The notes below the pieces were generated by a model that did not search any database, was not told the DNA's origin, and saw only the letters and a program-made list of their open reading frames with translations. Below, one piece after another: positions 39,997 to 48,787 of a DNA stretch of 59,187 bases. Source of the stretch: an uncultured Clostridia bacterium (lineage in GTDB: Bacteria; Bacillota; Clostridia; Saccharofermentanales; Saccharofermentanaceae); the NCBI GenBank assembly GCA_947303185.1, contig CAMYXF010000011.1, positions 1 through 59,187 on the forward strand, in the 5' to 3' direction. Position numbers and translations under genes: made by a program. Positions within the stretch are counted from its first letter, which is position 1. Each line of letters starts with the position of its first letter.

Positions 39997-40253
39997 AAAA
40001 CGAATTTCTACACAACAAAAAAGCGCTTGACGAGGTCAAGAAGGATCTGAAAGGCGATGAGGATGTTGTCGGTTGGTTCTATTTCCTAAAGGGCAGATAT
40101 GAGAGATCTCTCGGTGAGTGCCGTTGGGAAATGTGGGATGGCGGCGTCCCGGATATCGACGAGCGGATCAGATGGCTTGAGTCAGCGCTTGTGGATGGCA
40201 GGAAGATTCCGGACAAGTTCTTCCCGAAGCCGGAAGCGAACGAGATCTTCTGA
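39993..40253 (+). CDS. Small protein coupled to the metalloprotease gene
   Basis: 86 aa from ATG 39993, overlapping the stop of the effector gene (ATGA). Helical with a Trp-rich middle (WFYFLKGRYERSLGECRWEMW). No family recognised; the tight coupling suggests a partner of the effector. Confidence 0.55.
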   Translation: MKNEFLHNKKALDEVKKDLKGDEDVVGWFYFLKGRYERSLGECRWEMWDGGVPDIDERIRWLESALVDGRKIPDKFFPKPEANEIF

Positions 40254-40284
40254 CGCAATTAAAACCGAATAATTATAAAGAGAG

Positions 40285-40309
40285 GCACGGCGATGAACCG
40301 TGCTTCTTT
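40285..40309 (+). terminator. Hairpin before the minor head gene
   Basis: GCACGG (40285-40290) and CCGTGC (40298-40303) around CGATGAA, followed by TTCTTTGTTT. It looks like a weak terminator, and it argues that ATG 40293 inside it is not the start of the next gene. Confidence 0.6.
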
Positions 40310-40331
40310 GTTTAGAAAGCGGGGTGAAACG

Positions 40332-41228
40332 ATGCAAAACGAGAACGAGGTCAACAAGGTTATTCGGAAGAAGTTCGGGACGCATAGAGTTCTGCACAGC
40401 CGATATACAGGCCGCTTTCCGAAAGGCATCGAGCGAGAGTACGCCAAGATGATAAAGAAATACCTGGAGCACTTCGGAAAGGCTTACACGAAGTACAAGC
40501 CAGTCCTGGACGAGCTCTTTGAAGAGGTGGCAAAAACGGGGCTTACACCGGCGGGTGTCACTTATGCACAGAAGATCATTTACACGATGTATAACGACTT
40601 CTTGCGGCGTACAGGTAGAATAAAACTGGAAAGCAAAATAAAAGCCCTTGGTATAATGGGAGAGAAGCTAAGTATTGCTGAGTGGAAGAAGGAAGTAAAA
40701 AGGACGATTGGTATCAATATCCTTGACGACTATTACAAAGGCGAGTTTTACAGGCAAACCTTAGACCAATGGACGAAGGATAACGTCAATCTTATCGTGA
40801 CAAGGCCTAAAGAAACGCTCGGCAAAATGATGAACATAGTTCAGAACGGCTTTTTGACCGGCGAGACAACGGATTCGATAGCGAAGAAGGTTGCCGCAGC
40901 ATATCACTACGATATGTATTGGGCGAAGTTCATCGCCAGGGATCAAATGGCAAAGCTGAATGCCGATGTCACAGAGCAGGCACAGCGAGATGCGGGCGTC
41001 ACGAGGTACGAGTGGAGCACTTCGGACGACAGCAGAGTTCGACCGGGGCATGCGGTACTTGACGGCAAGATATTCTCATGGGACGATCCTCCGATTGTAG
41101 ATCGGAAAACGGGAAGAAGATGTCATCCGGGGCAGGACTACCAGTGCCGGTGCATAGCTCTTCCTATTTTTGACGAGGCTACACTAAAGATACCGGCAGG
41201 ATACGTGGAAAGGACAAAGCATGATTAA
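40332..41228 (+). CDS. MuF/SPP1 gp7-type minor head protein
   Basis: 298 aa. The C-terminal third holds the head-morphogenesis signature: YEWSTSDDSRVRPGHAVLDG, then a metal-like HPGQDYQCRC. Such proteins sit at the portal and are known carriers of fused toxins in other phages. Here the toxin domains are in separate genes instead. ATG 40332 follows GCGGGGTGAAACG. Confidence 0.85.
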   Translation: MQNENEVNKVIRKKFGTHRVLHSRYTGRFPKGIEREYAKMIKKYLEHFGKAYTKYKPVLDELFEEVAKTGLTPAGVTYAQKIIYTMYNDFLRRTGRIKLESKIKALGIMGEKLSIAEWKKEVKRTIGINILDDYYKGEFYRQTLDQWTKDNVNLIVTRPKETLGKMMNIVQNGFLTGETTDSIAKKVAAAYHYDMYWAKFIARDQMAKLNADVTEQAQRDAGVTRYEWSTSDDSRVRPGHAVLDGKIFSWDDPPIVDRKTGRRCHPGQDYQCRCIALPIFDEATLKIPAGYVERTKHD

Positions 41229-41454
41229 GATGTTGTGTGAACAGATTAAGCGGGAGGCTCAGGCGATTGAGGACTATACCGACGAGCTGGAAGCGCTTAT
41301 GAAAGCTCCGATATACAAGCATGAGGCAGACATGGTTGACGATATCCGAATCGACAACGTTCTGCACTTGCAGACACTTGTAAAGAGTCTCAGCGAGAGA
41401 TTCTTCGAGAAGGAGACGAAAGAAGATGGTACTGAGCAGAGTTCAGCGATTTGA
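41221..41454 (+). CDS. Small helical protein
   Basis: 77 aa, helical (EQIKREAQAIEDYTDELEALMK). Overlaps both neighbours. Resembles ferritin-like small helical proteins only in a general way; no family assigned. Confidence 0.5.
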   Translation: MIKMLCEQIKREAQAIEDYTDELEALMKAPIYKHEADMVDDIRIDNVLHLQTLVKSLSERFFEKETKEDGTEQSSAI

Positions 41455-43129
41455 CAGTATGCCGCTCAATGCGACGTACTTTACAGAAGAGGGTTATCTG
41501 ATAGATCATCCGATTCTGACGACTTGCGGGATTTTCGAGTACACGAACAGCGACGGAAGCACGAGAAAAGAGCTCAGGCTCCCGGAAGAGGTGTTCGCCC
41601 GGAAATCGCTTGAGAGCTACAAGGGCAAGCCAATAATCATTACTCACAACGCCGGAGTCATAGACAAGAACAATGTAGGCGAAGAGCAGATCGGCACAAT
41701 ACTGGGAAACGGGTATAAAGACGGAAAGGATGTGCGTGCCGAGATTATTATCCACAACACCGAAGAGTTGAAAGAGTGTGGGCTCAGAGCATTGTCGTTG
41801 GGCTATAACCTGGAGCTGGACGAGACGCCGGGGGAGTGGCATGGAGAGCATTACGATGCTATCCAGCGCAATATCGAGATAAATCACCTGGCGTTAGTGG
41901 CCGAAGCACGTGCGGGCGAAACTGCACGTTTGAATATCGACGGGAAAGACAAAACTAAAACAGGGGGAAAGAGCATGAAGAAGAGACGCAATGCTGACGG
42001 GGAACCGATGGATCCAGTTGTGCTTGAGGAAGCGATCAATGCGTTTAAAGCTCGCAAAGAAGAGCAGGATAAAGAAGAAGCTGCTAAGCAGGAAAAGCAA
42101 GATGCGAGCAAAAAGCGCCTTGGATTCTTCCGCAAAAAGAAAATGGATGCTGACAAACCCGTTGAAGAAGTAGCTGAGTCTGTCGAGGAACCCGGTAAAG
42201 AGCTCTCTTTTGAGGAGCGTGTTGACAGTGTCAAGAGACGCAGAGACAAGAGAGACGAGCAGGACGATCCTACAGACGCAAGAGCGGCGCTCGGCATGAT
42301 TGCCGAACAGGACGAAGATATTGACGAGCTTCTCAAGATCATCGAGGAGATGGGCGCTCAGAAGAAGAACGAGACCGACGGCGAAGAGCCCGAAGTTGAG
42401 GTTGAGGAAGAAGAGGCCGATTTCGAGGAAGATGAGGACGAGGACGAAGTTGATCTCGAAGAGGAAGAGGAAATCGACGACGAAGTAGCCGATGACGAGG
42501 ACTATTCCGAAGAGGATATCGAGGAAGAGGACGAGTTTGAGGAGGACGAGGACGACGAGGACTTCGAGGAAGAGGACGAAGAGGAAGAGGTCGAGGAGTA
42601 CGAAGAGTCTGAGGATGACGAGGACTTTGAGGACGAAGGCGACGATGTTCCCGAAGATGAGGATGACGACGAGGACGAGATCGAGTGGCAGGAAGAGAAG
42701 GTTGTCCGCAGGCCTGATGGCAAGAAAAAGCTTGGCAAAAAGCATTGCGACAAAAATAACTGCGACAATGATCTCAGCAGATCTAAGAATCTGAATCTTG
42801 ACAGCGTGGACCGTTACATTGCGGGAAAGGTTGACGTTCTCAGGACCGGCGACTTGCTGAATATGAAAGGCCTTGAAAAAATGTCTCTCAAAGAAGCAAG
42901 AATGGCGATCGTTAAGAAGATGAACCCCGGAATAAGACTTGACGGAAAATCCGACAAGTATATCGCCGGTATGTATCAGGCGGCTCGCAATACTGCTCGT
43001 AAAACGAGGAGAACAGATGCGCAGCGCAGACAGATTTTCAACGCAGACGGAACGGCCGTGAGACAGAACATGACTTCGGCTGAGATTGCACGTGAGAAAA
43101 TGATTAAGAAAATGGGGGAGATTAAATAA
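41426..43129 (+). CDS. DUF2213 prohead protease with acidic scaffold tail
   Basis: 567 aa. Residues 1-170 match DUF2213, a prohead protease-type domain (FTEEGYLIDHPILTTCG, KPIIITHNAGVID, RALSLGYNLELDETPG, INHLALVAEARAG). Residues about 175-300 are charged helix; about 305-430 are nearly all Asp/Glu; the end is basic with DRYIAGKVDVLRTGDLL. Protease and scaffold in one chain is a known head-assembly plan. AAGGAGACGAAAGAAG precedes the ATG. Confidence 0.8.
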   Translation: MVLSRVQRFDSMPLNATYFTEEGYLIDHPILTTCGIFEYTNSDGSTRKELRLPEEVFARKSLESYKGKPIIITHNAGVIDKNNVGEEQIGTILGNGYKDGKDVRAEIIIHNTEELKECGLRALSLGYNLELDETPGEWHGEHYDAIQRNIEINHLALVAEARAGETARLNIDGKDKTKTGGKSMKKRRNADGEPMDPVVLEEAINAFKARKEEQDKEEAAKQEKQDASKKRLGFFRKKKMDADKPVEEVAESVEEPGKELSFEERVDSVKRRRDKRDEQDDPTDARAALGMIAEQDEDIDELLKIIEEMGAQKKNETDGEEPEVEVEEEEADFEEDEDEDEVDLEEEEEIDDEVADDEDYSEEDIEEEDEFEEDEDDEDFEEEDEEEEVEEYEESEDDEDFEDEGDDVPEDEDDDEDEIEWQEEKVVRRPDGKKKLGKKHCDKNNCDNDLSRSKNLNLDSVDRYIAGKVDVLRTGDLLNMKGLEKMSLKEARMAIVKKMNPGIRLDGKSDKYIAGMYQAARNTARKTRRTDAQRRQIFNADGTAVRQNMTSAEIAREKMIKKMGEIK

Positions 43130-43740
43130 TGGCACAGTTAAGTTATGGTTTCAAAACCCCGGTCGGACTGGCCGGCGGTCTCTTCGACATCACTCCTTAC
43201 GTTATTGACGCTCGGAGAAACGAAGAGAATGACGGTGTTCTCGGCTTCGGTATCGGTGTTGTAAAAGGCACCACCGCAGGTGTGCAGGTTGCGCTTCCTA
43301 CGACAAGCGATTCAGCCGCAGACTTCGAGGGCATCACAGTGAACGGTTTCACGACTGAGAACAACATGAGCGGCAACGTAGTGCTTGCAAATGGCGCAAC
43401 GGTTGGCGTTCTCAGCAAAGGCAGAATATGGGCTCAGGTTAAAGCCTCTCTGACGATTCACTACGGCGACGCAGTTTATCTGATTAACGATGGCGACAAC
43501 AAGGGCAAATTCTCTAACCTTGCAACAGACGGTGTAAAGATTCCCGGTGCGAGATTCCTCGGCTTTGCGGGAAGTGGAAACACTCATGTTATCGAGCTCG
43601 GTGGAATCGGTAATGTTGTAGGCTTAGATCTTGGCGATCTCAATGATGTTGATCTTGCGACTGCCGCTCCTACAAACGGACAGGTTATCAAGTACGACAG
43701 CACAGACAAGGTCTGGGAGCCCGGAAACGATGCTACCTGA
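43129..43740 (+). CDS. Head decoration / cement protein
   Basis: 203 aa, beta-rich and Gly-rich. GNVVLANGATVGVLSKGRIWAQVKASLTIHYGDAVYLIN resembles the structural cement proteins coded between protease and capsid in related phages. Its start overlaps the previous stop by one base. Confidence 0.7.
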   Translation: MAQLSYGFKTPVGLAGGLFDITPYVIDARRNEENDGVLGFGIGVVKGTTAGVQVALPTTSDSAADFEGITVNGFTTENNMSGNVVLANGATVGVLSKGRIWAQVKASLTIHYGDAVYLINDGDNKGKFSNLATDGVKIPGARFLGFAGSGNTHVIELGGIGNVVGLDLGDLNDVDLATAAPTNGQVIKYDSTDKVWEPGNDAT

Positions 43741-43762
43741 TTATTGAAGGAGGAACAAAGAC

Positions 43763-44806
43763 ATGGCTAAAAAATATAATTCGATGAGACCTTCCAGAAG
43801 CTATGATCCGCAGGACTATGCGGCAATTGCTTCTTCCGGTATTCCGGCCGCTCTTGCCGGAACAAGGGGACTTCGCTTCGACAGCGCAGAGGACGCTTCC
43901 GTTTTCTTCGCTCGTGAGCTCGACTATATCAAGTCTCGCTCCTACGATAAGCTTTATCCTGAGTTTACAGCTCTGAAGCTTTTCCCCATCAGCAACGAAG
44001 TAAACGCTGGCGCTGAGACCATCACTTACTACAGCTACGACAAGGTCGGCATGGCTAAGATCATATCTAACTATTCGACCGATCTGCCCAGGGCTGACGT
44101 AAAAGGCACTCCCACCACGGCTCAGATTAAATCTGTTGGTGACAGCTACGGCTATTCCGTTCAGGAGATGAGAGCTTCCAGAATGGCTGGCAAGTCTCTT
44201 GACGTGAGAAAAGCTGAGTCTGCTCGCTACCAGATAGACTATCTGCTCAACAAGATTGCTTGGGCAGGCGATTCCGACAGCGGCCTCGTTGGCGTGCTTA
44301 CCACAACGAACAACATCCCTACATACAGCCTTCCCAACACAGGAACTGGCTCTTCCACCACATGGTCTACCAAAAGTGCGGCTCAGATCCTTGGGGATAT
44401 CAACGGCATGCAGAAGTTCGTAGCCGCCAACACCAAGAATGTTGAGCGCCCCGACACTCTCGTACTCCCTGCCGATGTCTATCTTGACATTGCTACCAGG
44501 CAGATTGAGAACACCGGTTATACCGTGCTCAAGTTTGTGCTCGAAAATGCGCCTTACCTTAAGACCATTGAGCCCGCCGCTGAGCTCCAGGCTGACAGCG
44601 AGATCAACCCTTACTCTGCTTCGAGCAAGGCCGTTGCTTTCCTGTTCACAAGAAGCGCAGACAAGTTCACCATCGAGCATCCGCTGCCCTTCTATCAGCA
44701 TCCGGTTCAGCCCAAGGGACTTGAGCTTGAGGTGCCTTGTGAGGCCCGTACAGCAGGCGCAATAATCTATTATCCGCTGTCTGCTCTCATCGCCGCTGGC
44801 GTGTGA
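43763..44806 (+). CDS. Major capsid protein (DUF2184-like)
   Basis: 347 aa. HK97-type capsid of the DUF2184 group: FFARELDYIKSRSYDKLYPEFTALKLFPISNEVNAGAETITY, KAESARYQIDYLLNKIAWAGD, and a C-terminal PFYQHPVQPKGLELEVPCEARTAGAIIYYPLS. Codons are markedly biased to common forms, as expected for a high-yield gene. GAAGGAGGAACAAAG precedes the ATG. Confidence 0.88.
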   Translation: MAKKYNSMRPSRSYDPQDYAAIASSGIPAALAGTRGLRFDSAEDASVFFARELDYIKSRSYDKLYPEFTALKLFPISNEVNAGAETITYYSYDKVGMAKIISNYSTDLPRADVKGTPTTAQIKSVGDSYGYSVQEMRASRMAGKSLDVRKAESARYQIDYLLNKIAWAGDSDSGLVGVLTTTNNIPTYSLPNTGTGSSTTWSTKSAAQILGDINGMQKFVAANTKNVERPDTLVLPADVYLDIATRQIENTGYTVLKFVLENAPYLKTIEPAAELQADSEINPYSASSKAVAFLFTRSADKFTIEHPLPFYQHPVQPKGLELEVPCEARTAGAIIYYPLSALIAAGV

Positions 44807-44924
44807 TATTCTCTCGCTTGACTGAGAGTATCAAGATTTCATTCTGCGGGCGTGGAGATATAATTTCACGTCCGCAGACAAAGTGGCCTAAAACGCAAAA
44901 TATGAGCATTTTGAGAAGGGCCAC
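44805..44924 (+). other. Three consecutive hairpins after the capsid gene
   Basis: Hairpin 1: GATATTCTC (44805-44813) with GAGAGTATC (44824-44832), starting in the stop codon. Hairpin 2: TCTGCGG (44843-44849) with CCGCAGA (44872-44878), extended by CGTG/CACG. Hairpin 3: GTGGCC (44883-44888) with GGCCAC (44919-44924). None has a T-run, so I favour mRNA stabilisation or processing at the 3' end of the capsid message over termination. Confidence 0.55.
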
Positions 44925-44939
44925 GGAAAGGACAAACCA

Positions 44940-45266
44940 ATGAGAATTAAAAACGTGAGCAACAAAATTATCGGCTTCGGAACACTTGCGGTTCTGCCGA
45001 ACGAAATCGCAACAGTGCCGAAGGATTTCGAGGACAACGATATACTCGACACTTACGTTGAGATGGATTTCATCGTAAAGCTTCTTGACACAGCGGCAGA
45101 TCCGGAAGAGGTCAAGAAAGCGCAGGAAGGCGTGGCTGATCTCAGCAAGAAAAAGAAGGACGAGCTTCTTGAGATCTGCGCAAAGCTTAATCTTCCCGGG
45201 AATCAGGAGAACACAAAGAAAGAGCTCTGCGACATGATTATTGCGGCGACGACTGTACAAAACTGA
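44940..45266 (+). CDS. Head protein with HeH/LEM-like end
   Basis: 108 aa. After a beta-rich start, the C-terminus (KKDELLEICAKLNLPGNQENTKKELCDMI) has the short helix-extension-helix (HeH/LEM/SAP-like) pattern seen in head-to-tail proteins. Located after the capsid gene. GGAAAGGACAAACCA precedes the ATG. Confidence 0.65.
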   Translation: MRIKNVSNKIIGFGTLAVLPNEIATVPKDFEDNDILDTYVEMDFIVKLLDTAADPEEVKKAQEGVADLSKKKKDELLEICAKLNLPGNQENTKKELCDMIIAATTVQN

Positions 45267-45293
45267 TTGATTATAAATGAGGGGGGCTAAGAT

Positions 45294-45674
45294 ATGACAA
45301 CACTACAAATCTTTCGTGCGGTGGCCGGGGAGTTCTCTGAGGTCACGGACGCAAATGTATTGACGTGGATTGAATTGACGGCTCCGCTTATAAGTGAAAA
45401 AAGGTTTGGCAAACTTTATAACCAGGCGCTTGCGTACCTTACAGCGCACAGGATGAAGCTTGCCGGAGAAGGGGATAAATCTACGGGAACGGTTGACGAC
45501 GGCTTGAGGGTCGCATCTTACTCGGAAGGTGGAGTTTCGATCTCTTACTCGACTTCCGGACAAAATGCAATGCAGGCGGATGGTGAGTATGCGCTTACAG
45601 TTTACGGCCTCCAGTATTTAGAAATAAGGCGCAGAGTCATCATTCCCATTATATCGGCAGGTGAGATCTTTTGA
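45294..45674 (+). CDS. Head-tail adaptor (DUF4054-like)
   Basis: 126 aa. FSEVTDANVLTWIELTAPLIS, LAYLTAHRMKL, and SYSEGGVSISYS follow the adaptor pattern of DUF4054. It should sit under the portal. GAGGGGGGCTAAGAT precedes the ATG. Confidence 0.75.
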   Translation: MTTLQIFRAVAGEFSEVTDANVLTWIELTAPLISEKRFGKLYNQALAYLTAHRMKLAGEGDKSTGTVDDGLRVASYSEGGVSISYSTSGQNAMQADGEYALTVYGLQYLEIRRRVIIPIISAGEIF

Positions 45675-46309
45675 TTGTTAACGTCGATATAAAAAAGACT
45701 GCGGACGGAAAGCTTTTTGAACAGAGGCTCAGAGAGCTGTCGAAGCTGACTGTACGAGTGGGATATCAGCGAGGGGTAGCGGCATACGATGCCGAGGAAG
45801 TTGAAAAATTCCACGAGAAGCAGAGAAAGAAACAAAAGAAAAGCAAAGGTGCCTCGCCAATGATGGCTCCCGATACCAAGGGAGAGAAGGCCAGGCCGGG
45901 GGCTGTGCATTCGCCGGGAGAGTCACGAAGTGACAGAAGAGTAGATCTCTTGGATGTCGCAATGTGGAACGAGCTCGGAACGGTGCACAGCCCTTCAAGA
46001 CCTTTCTTGAGAATGTCGGTTGATGAAAACAAGGATCTCATTACAAAGCGAGTGGCGGCTTTCTTCAAACAATTCGCCATGCTTAAGATAGATGTTTTTC
46101 AGCTTCTGTCTATGCTCGGAAATTTCCAAAAAGGTCTCATTCAAAAGAAGATTAGGGACGGCAAGTTCGTTCCGAATTCGCCTTACACGATTGCAATAAA
46201 GGGTAGCGACAAGCCGCTCATTGACACAGGACGGATGAGACAGAGCGTCCATTACCAGATAATGACGAAGGACAATGCAGAGCAGTATGATAATGAGTCA
46301 ATAACATAG
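45671..46309 (+). CDS. Head-tail connector (gp10/virion morphogenesis-like)
   Basis: 212 aa from TTG 45671, overlapping the previous stop; AGGTGAG lies 6 bases upstream. VRVGYQRG, MWNELGTVHSPSRPFLRMSVDEN, and the ending LIDTGRMRQSVHYQI match the HK97 gp10/Mu-type connector or tail-completion group. Confidence 0.72.
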   Translation: MIVNVDIKKTADGKLFEQRLRELSKLTVRVGYQRGVAAYDAEEVEKFHEKQRKKQKKSKGASPMMAPDTKGEKARPGAVHSPGESRSDRRVDLLDVAMWNELGTVHSPSRPFLRMSVDENKDLITKRVAAFFKQFAMLKIDVFQLLSMLGNFQKGLIQKKIRDGKFVPNSPYTIAIKGSDKPLIDTGRMRQSVHYQIMTKDNAEQYDNESIT

Positions 46310-46323
46310 AAGGGGGTGCGTGA

Positions 46324-46668
46324 ATGAATATATGGCGTAAAAATTACACAGTGCGCCGATTCAGCGGACAGACGATCGTAAATGGTTATCCGGTAGCATC
46401 CTACGAAGAATTAACGGCGTTGCTTGACGTTCAGCCTGATATGAATACGGCAACGATAGACACAGACGGAAAGCGCCGGGTGCAACGCCTTACGAGTTAT
46501 GGCGATGCCGCCTTATTCACAGAAAACGTGGAAACAGGACAGCGTGCTGACCGTCTTTTTTTTGGCGATTCATGGTACGAATGCGATTCATCCATGATGT
46601 ACGAGCATACTCCGATAGCGCATTACACATGCACCTGGATAAGAATTCCGGAGGGGGTGGTTAAATGA
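46324..46668 (+). CDS. Head-tail stopper-like protein
   Basis: 114 aa, beta-rich. Position between two connector genes and the pattern RADRLFFGDSWYECDSSMMYEHTPIAHYTC suggest a stopper or closure protein. GAAGGGGGTGCGTGA precedes the ATG. Confidence 0.6.
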   Translation: MNIWRKNYTVRRFSGQTIVNGYPVASYEELTALLDVQPDMNTATIDTDGKRRVQRLTSYGDAALFTENVETGQRADRLFFGDSWYECDSSMMYEHTPIAHYTCTWIRIPEGVVK

Positions 46669-47246
46669 CTGTCGGGCAAGTAAAAACGTTCTTTTATAAT
46701 CTCGTGAAAGAATACTTCACCGGGGCAAAGGTCGTTTGGGGCGCTGTTCACACGGCGGTGAGGCCGACGCTTCCCTTCGTGACACTTCAGACCGGCGATA
46801 TCATTCGGGCCAGGGACGGCATCGTTGAGGGAAACGACTTTACCAAATACATTCCCTGCCGATTATCCATTGACGTCAATCTCTACACAAAGGGCAAGGC
46901 GGTCTCGGTGACGGGGGGAACGTACTACGAGAACACAGCGACGGAAGATCTGAGCGACTTCGTGAACTTTCTCGTGTCGCCTTACGCTCAGGCAAAGTTC
47001 CAGGCACAAAACATAGGCATGAGCATCGAGGTTGGCTTGAGAGATCTTACTCAGGTTCTCGATGAGGAGTTTGAATACCGGGCAATGCAGGAAGTGACCT
47101 TGTCGTATAACGAGGAATCGGCGGGTTATGCGGGCATTACCAGGGAAAACTGGCAACAGAATTCAAGCGGGGGCGGCAGTGCAACGCTTGCCGGGGATCT
47201 TGAATATGAGATAGACAACGTAGTTTTTGAAGATGAGGAGGAATAA
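46665..47246 (+). CDS. Tail terminator-like protein
   Basis: 193 aa. LVKEYFTGAKVVWGAVH, PFVTLQTGDII and later LSYNEESAG fit phage neck/tail terminator proteins coded before sheath genes. Overlaps the previous gene. Confidence 0.68.
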   Translation: MTVGQVKTFFYNLVKEYFTGAKVVWGAVHTAVRPTLPFVTLQTGDIIRARDGIVEGNDFTKYIPCRLSIDVNLYTKGKAVSVTGGTYYENTATEDLSDFVNFLVSPYAQAKFQAQNIGMSIEVGLRDLTQVLDEEFEYRAMQEVTLSYNEESAGYAGITRENWQQNSSGGGSATLAGDLEYEIDNVVFEDEEE

Positions 47247-47252
47247 CACAAG

Positions 47253-48299
47253 ATGGCTGTATTGGATAACATTGTGAGAGTGCAAATATCAATAAGTCAG
47301 GCAGCAACAGAGAACACGACTTTTGAAAGAATGCTGATTCTCGGAACAAAACCGGCGGCACAGGGGGCAACAGCGGCGGCTTTTGCTTACTATACGAGCC
47401 TCGATCAGATTCTTGATGCAGGCTGGGTGGCAACAGAGGATGTTTACAAGGCGGCGGAGATGGCTTTCAGCAACGGTGCTGGCGGCGTGTACGTAGTACC
47501 TTACAACAGCGAGACTTCGACAGCGCTCACTGCTCTGCTCGACGACGCTCTCAACGAGGGCGGCTGGTACGGACTTGTGACCGTAGGCGTTGCAACGTCA
47601 AATTATTCGACCATATCGACATGGTGCGAGACAAACCACAAGCTGTTTGGTTTCTCGGTGGCGGACAATGCTTCGACACTCAATCCGGTTGGGACAACGA
47701 ACCTTTACACATTCGGTATTGCCTATGACACGAACGGCACAAAAAATGCGTTCATCCATGTAGCTTACATGGCGAAAGGCTTTACCTACGAGCCCGGAAC
47801 AGAGACCTGGGCATACAAGACGCTGACCGACATAACGGCAGGTTCTTACACAAAAACAGAGATAGACGCCTTCAAGGCGGCTGGCGTAAACTGCTATGCT
47901 CTCATCGGCGGCAGAAACGTAACTTACGATGGAGCCACAGTAGCCGGCGAGTGGATAGACGTAATGAGATATTGCGACTATCTCGCAAGCGCTGTTCAGG
48001 AATCAGTTTACAGCCTTCTCGCTTCGACCGTCAAAGTGCCTTACAATGCGGCAGGCCTCACGGCAATTGAATCCGCTATCCGCAAGGTGCTTACAAAGGG
48101 ACAGTCTGATGGCTGCATAGACGGAACCGACTTCCTTGAGAACGGCACATCTGTTCCCGGCTTCACGGTAACGATTCCGGATATCACAACGATATCTTCT
48201 GCGACAAGAGCAACACGTGCACTCAGCGGCGTCAGCTTCTCGGCAAGACTGTCCGGTGCCGTGCATGTGGTTGAGATCGTCGGTACACTTTCGGAGTAA
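47253..48299 (+). CDS. Tail sheath protein (DUF3383-like)
   Basis: 348 aa. The order LDNIVRVQISISQAATENTTFERMLILG, the Rossmann-like middle (GWYGLVTVGVATSNYSTISTWCETNHKLFGF), and the closing beta domain (SARLSGAVHVVEIVGTLSE) fit DUF3383 sheath-like proteins. Its presence shows a contractile tail. GAGGAGGAATAACACAAG precedes the ATG. Confidence 0.82.
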   Translation: MAVLDNIVRVQISISQAATENTTFERMLILGTKPAAQGATAAAFAYYTSLDQILDAGWVATEDVYKAAEMAFSNGAGGVYVVPYNSETSTALTALLDDALNEGGWYGLVTVGVATSNYSTISTWCETNHKLFGFSVADNASTLNPVGTTNLYTFGIAYDTNGTKNAFIHVAYMAKGFTYEPGTETWAYKTLTDITAGSYTKTEIDAFKAAGVNCYALIGGRNVTYDGATVAGEWIDVMRYCDYLASAVQESVYSLLASTVKVPYNAAGLTAIESAIRKVLTKGQSDGCIDGTDFLENGTSVPGFTVTIPDITTISSATRATRALSGVSFSARLSGAVHVVEIVGTLSE

Positions 48300-48316
48300 G
48301 AGAGGGGTGAACAAAA

Positions 48317-48763
48317 ATGGCAAACACAAGAGTATTGAACACAGCTGTCAAAACTTACAATTCGTACAACGTTATCATCACGATAAACGGACAGATCGTG
48401 TCCGGTGCGGCTGATGATTCTTTCGTAACGATCGAGCCCAAGAGCGACGGCGTTTCGAGCAAGACCGGGTGCGATGGCGAAGTAGCGAGAGCTATAGACC
48501 CGAACCATCAGTATCAGGTGCGTCTCGTTCTGCTTCAGACTTCCTCGTTCAATTCCAAGCTTCAGAGCTATTACAACGAGGACAGAATGCAGGGAACCGG
48601 CGTTTTCAGCATTCAGGTTAAGGACCTGGCGGGGAACCTTGAATTCTTCGCAAACCAGGCATGGGTTATGAGACAGCCTTCGATCGTTCGTGGCAAGGAC
48701 ACAAACAACCTGGAATGGATGATCGAGACCGGAGCAATTTCCGATTCAAACATAGCTCTTTGA
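48317..48763 (+). CDS. Tail tube protein (DUF3277-like)
   Basis: 148 aa. YNSYNVIITINGQIVSGAADDSF and the ending WMIETGAI match DUF3277 tube proteins, which normally follow a DUF3383 sheath. GAGAGGGGTGAACAAAA precedes the ATG. Confidence 0.82.
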   Translation: MANTRVLNTAVKTYNSYNVIITINGQIVSGAADDSFVTIEPKSDGVSSKTGCDGEVARAIDPNHQYQVRLVLLQTSSFNSKLQSYYNEDRMQGTGVFSIQVKDLAGNLEFFANQAWVMRQPSIVRGKDTNNLEWMIETGAISDSNIAL

Positions 48764-48787
48764 TTTTAAGAGCGGAAAGGACAATTT

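Noticed and set aside
40293..40331. ATG 40293 as start of the MuF-type gene
   Set aside because: It lies within a perfect hairpin; ATG 40332 has a better ribosome site.
41894..43135. 413-aa leftward ORF of Leu/Val/Phe
   Set aside because: It is the complement of the GAG/GAC-rich acidic region of the protease gene, which explains both length and hydrophobicity.
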